A DNA stretch of 64,000 nucleotides, taken from the NCBI RefSeq assembly GCF_000003195.3, contig NC_012873.2, forward strand, positions 68,085,615-68,149,614. The letters run 5' to 3'. The translations under genes and the position numbers were made by a program. Source of the DNA: Sorghum bicolor. Taxonomy: Eukaryota; Streptophyta; Magnoliopsida; Poales; Poaceae. Positions 61,456 through 64,000 of this stretch are shown one piece after another; within the stretch, counting starts at the first letter, position 1, and every line of letters starts with the position of its first letter. The notes under the pieces were generated by a model that was given only the letters and a program-made list of their open reading frames with translations, was not told the DNA's origin and did not search any database.

Positions 61456-64000
61456 TTATTCAGCAGGCAATTTTTCTTTGAGGTACTTGAGAATTGCTTT
61501 TGTTCCTCGCTCCAACAGAGTTCGTCTTATGCTGCACAAGAAAGCAACAGGAGGCTAAGCATATTGTGTCTGTCAACTATATCATTCCCTTTTATTACGT
61601 TTTTTTTGTTCCAAGGATTTATCACATAGCACCAACGATACTATGTATGTTTCTGTAATTTTTAGTAGAACCACAATGCTACATCCTGGGTTCCTTTATT
61701 AACACAGGTATCATCATATCACAGCTCGAGGTTACATTCTTACCTTCTTAGTGGATTTCCATCCAGTTTCAACACTTGCAAGTTAGCTTCAAGTAATCCC
61801 TGCAGAAACAATCATCCATAAATACAAGATCCAGCTAGATTGAGAAACATATATACAATACAACTCATGAGCAGGAAGAGTTGTCCAGAACATCTATATT
61901 ATAGAACAGCGTATGGAAATAGATACTAAGAAGATACATGAAATAAAAGACTCAAAATGAGGGGAAAAAACATACCAGCTCTGCTGGGAGTGCTGTTATA
62001 TTGTTGTCTGACAGATCAAGCTCAATGAGAGCAGTGAAATTCTTGATGCCCTGTTTATGTGCAGTTTAGTCAGCATATGCAGAAATCGGAAAGGGACCAC
62101 TATCAGATGCTTACAGCATTTGTAAATACAAATTTTGATTTTTAAAACATATCGGGAAATCAAAAGGAAATTTTATTAGAACTGGCAATATCATGCCTCG
62201 CTTGCCAAGAAATCCTAATAATTACCTCGGGCACAGTTGTAAGGCTATTCTGACTCAGGTCAAGAATCCGAAGCTGTTTTAGGCCCAACAAACCATTAGG
62301 AAATTCATGGAGTTTCATTCGTCTGCTCACGGATAGAGAAAGAGAAATAAGCCTTCTTTTAATTTAATAGTTAGAGTTTAGAGGCTGTGCATATGTTCTA
62401 GCTTCCAACCTTAGGTAGAGCTCATGCAGCTGTGGTAATGCAGAAACTGCAGAAGGTTCAGGAAGTGCTGAAGCATTGCCACTTAGATCAAGTACTTCAA
62501 GTTTGGACAGAGGCACAAGATCAGTGGATGATATCTACAAGAAAAGCAAGTGTGTTATGATTTGCGTAAATGAAATGCTGGATGTTCACCATATATTTGC
62601 ACATAATGTTTCAAGTATATTCTCTTTGTGCTCTCTCAAAGTTAATACTGCATTCATTTTGTACTATCAACATTTTTTCAAGCTCTGACACCCCCCATAA
62701 CAGTTAAAGGCGTCCATAAATCAATAATCAACATTGGCCATAGGACTTGACAAACTGAAATTCTTCTGTTTGCCAAGTATAGAAAGAGACATGATTGTTA
62801 TATTACCTCTACCAAGGGGTTATTGTCCAGCTTTAAGGAAGACAAGCTGGGAAGAGAGGAAACCACTGTGCGAGGCCACTTTTTTATCTTGTTATTAGAC
62901 AAAACTAAGGACTGAAAAAAGGGCAAACGTTAAAAATTCATGTTAAGCATGATAATAATAATAATAAGAAAATATGACAATATTTCCTTTCTAAGAAACT
63001 TACTTGAAGTGATGAGCATAATGACAACTCGTTTGGTAGATCTTCTATTGAATTTTTAGAAAGATCCAGTTTCACCACATCACTTGTCTCCCACGCAGCA
63101 GCTGGTACACTGGTCACACCAAGACCGCTCAAGTCCAGTTCCTGATACAGCAGCAATGTGAGAACCAATTCATTAAGGACAAAAAAGAAAAAGAAAAAAA
63201 AAGGAAAGGGATGTCTTTCTTATGACACCAGAAATATTTTGACAAATTAAAGGACACCTTTGAAGATAAGGACAATCGCCTTGCTGCAGCAATTTGGTCA
63301 TCTTTTGTCGGGGTGCTTCCAGATCCTGATGCTGCGCAGGAAATAGAGTTAAGGATTAAGCAGTCAAGGCAATGATTCTCAAATCCACTGGTTCAAAAAA
63401 AATGATTCTCAAATCCAAACAAACCAATATAAAATGTTGTCATCAAAGAACAAATGCATCTCTGTTGACTTAGCCTTTTCAATTACCTTCCTCATCAGAC
63501 GAAAGCCGACTGCGCAGATACTTCAGCAATGTTGTCGTTGGTCCAGAAACCAATGAACTGGGAACATAATATATTAATTTTGGCAGGTCCATAGAAATCC
63601 CTGACTAGTTTACAAAATGGTAGGAGAAACAGGGATAACAGATACCTCCTAAGTGTCCTCATAGGATTTCCAGTAAGCAAAAGCTTTCTTAGGGTAGTCA
63701 TTTTACCTTGAGAGGCGCATGGAATGTCAGAATTTTCAGTAAGGCAGTAACATATAGTATGTGAGGTTCTTAAATGCCAAAGCATACACTTATCACTCAT
63801 GCAAGAATTCAGCAGAGTACAGAGTACAACGAACCTAGTTCAGCGGGCAGACCAGATAATGAGTTATTCGATAGATCGAGGAAAGATAATTTGAGGTTGC
63901 AGGCTCCAACTGGATACTCCTTTAGCTGGTAACAGCGGCAAATTCATCAGGCATTGGGGTTTGTTGCTGGATACCCCTAAACCCAAATAAACAGTAGCCC
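61456..64000 (-). CDS. Leucine-rich-repeat protein, LRRC40-like (5' end beyond window)
   Basis: The right edge cuts this minus-strand gene, so only its 3' exons are present. From N- to C-terminus the visible exons are near 63832-63920 ([19 protein letters not shown]), 63647-63706 ([20 protein letters not shown]), 63487-63560 ([14 protein letters not shown]), 63257-63320 (charged linker), 63000-63143 ([20 protein letters not shown]), 62807-62912 ([14 protein letters not shown]), 62408-62535 ([18 protein letters not shown]), 62225-62330 ([19 protein letters not shown]), 61977-62052 ([20 protein letters not shown]), 61746-61800 ([12 protein letters not shown]) and 61456-61530 ([20 protein letters not shown], stop TAA). 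LRRs of the LxxLxLxxNxL type, split one per exon, with a repeat-breaking insert and the [17 protein letters not shown] tail, match the LRRC40 group of intracellular LRR proteins. There is no kinase domain or membrane segment in the visible part. Function is unknown. Confidence 0.88.

Noticed and set aside
1..64000. tRNA or rRNA genes
   Set aside because: I saw no convincing cloverleaf or rRNA block by eye; a covariance-model scan would be needed to exclude a tRNA.

Overview
The window is nuclear DNA from a grass. Genes are GC-rich at their 5' ends, split by GT-AG introns, and separated by AT-rich intergenic DNA full of Tourist, Stowaway and hAT-type miniature transposons. Sorghum or a close relative is my best guess from gene content and the MITE families; no species test was possible. 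I found no operons, CRISPR arrays, phage, rRNA or recognisable tRNA genes. CDS models below were joined by hand from splice signals, phase and protein-family continuity.

Left to right: an AT-hook/PPC nuclear protein (minus, 433-4038); a transposon-rich gap with three related Tourist-like MITEs (7.5-9.0 kb); a small Lys-rich protein (minus, 9235-11155); a remorin with a damaged-looking exon junction and no usual C-terminal tail (plus, 11797-12912); a probable plastid membrane protein with an apparent 1-base frameshift (minus, 13210-14294); V-ATPase subunit F (plus, 16626-20286), whose second intron holds a 923-bp hAT-like element; DEAD-box helicase RH48 (minus, 20972-25366), head-to-head with a RmlD/MAT2B-type reductase (plus, 25635-27526); a CLE signalling peptide (plus, 31006-31266); a small unknown protein (minus, 34792-35052); ABCF3/GCN20-type ATPase (minus, 35975-41847), with a possible organelle-DNA insertion in an intron; a decayed gypsy/copia mosaic (42.5-43.4 kb); a plastid phosphoenolpyruvate/phosphate translocator (minus, 44816-48985) with a second, short hAT-like element in an intron; two abutting MITEs (49.7-50.35 kb); proteasome lid subunit RPN5 (minus, 50744-54297), head-to-head with an O-fucosyltransferase-family gene (plus, 55667-60134); a LINE 3' tail (about 60.86-61.26 kb); and the 3' part of a leucine-rich-repeat gene (minus, 61456 to beyond the right edge).

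Most genes are unrelated housekeeping loci (proton pump, proteasome, RNA helicase, ribosome-associated ABC ATPase, plastid transport), so the shared logic is chromosomal rather than a pathway. I did not find a clearly new biological system. The most interesting signals are a transposon family with dense GATAC-type subterminal repeats and 8-bp target duplications, present twice in introns; a pair of MITEs sharing one TAA; the remorin splice-phase break; the plastid-protein frameshift; and the RPN5 start codon that stands alone before an intron.
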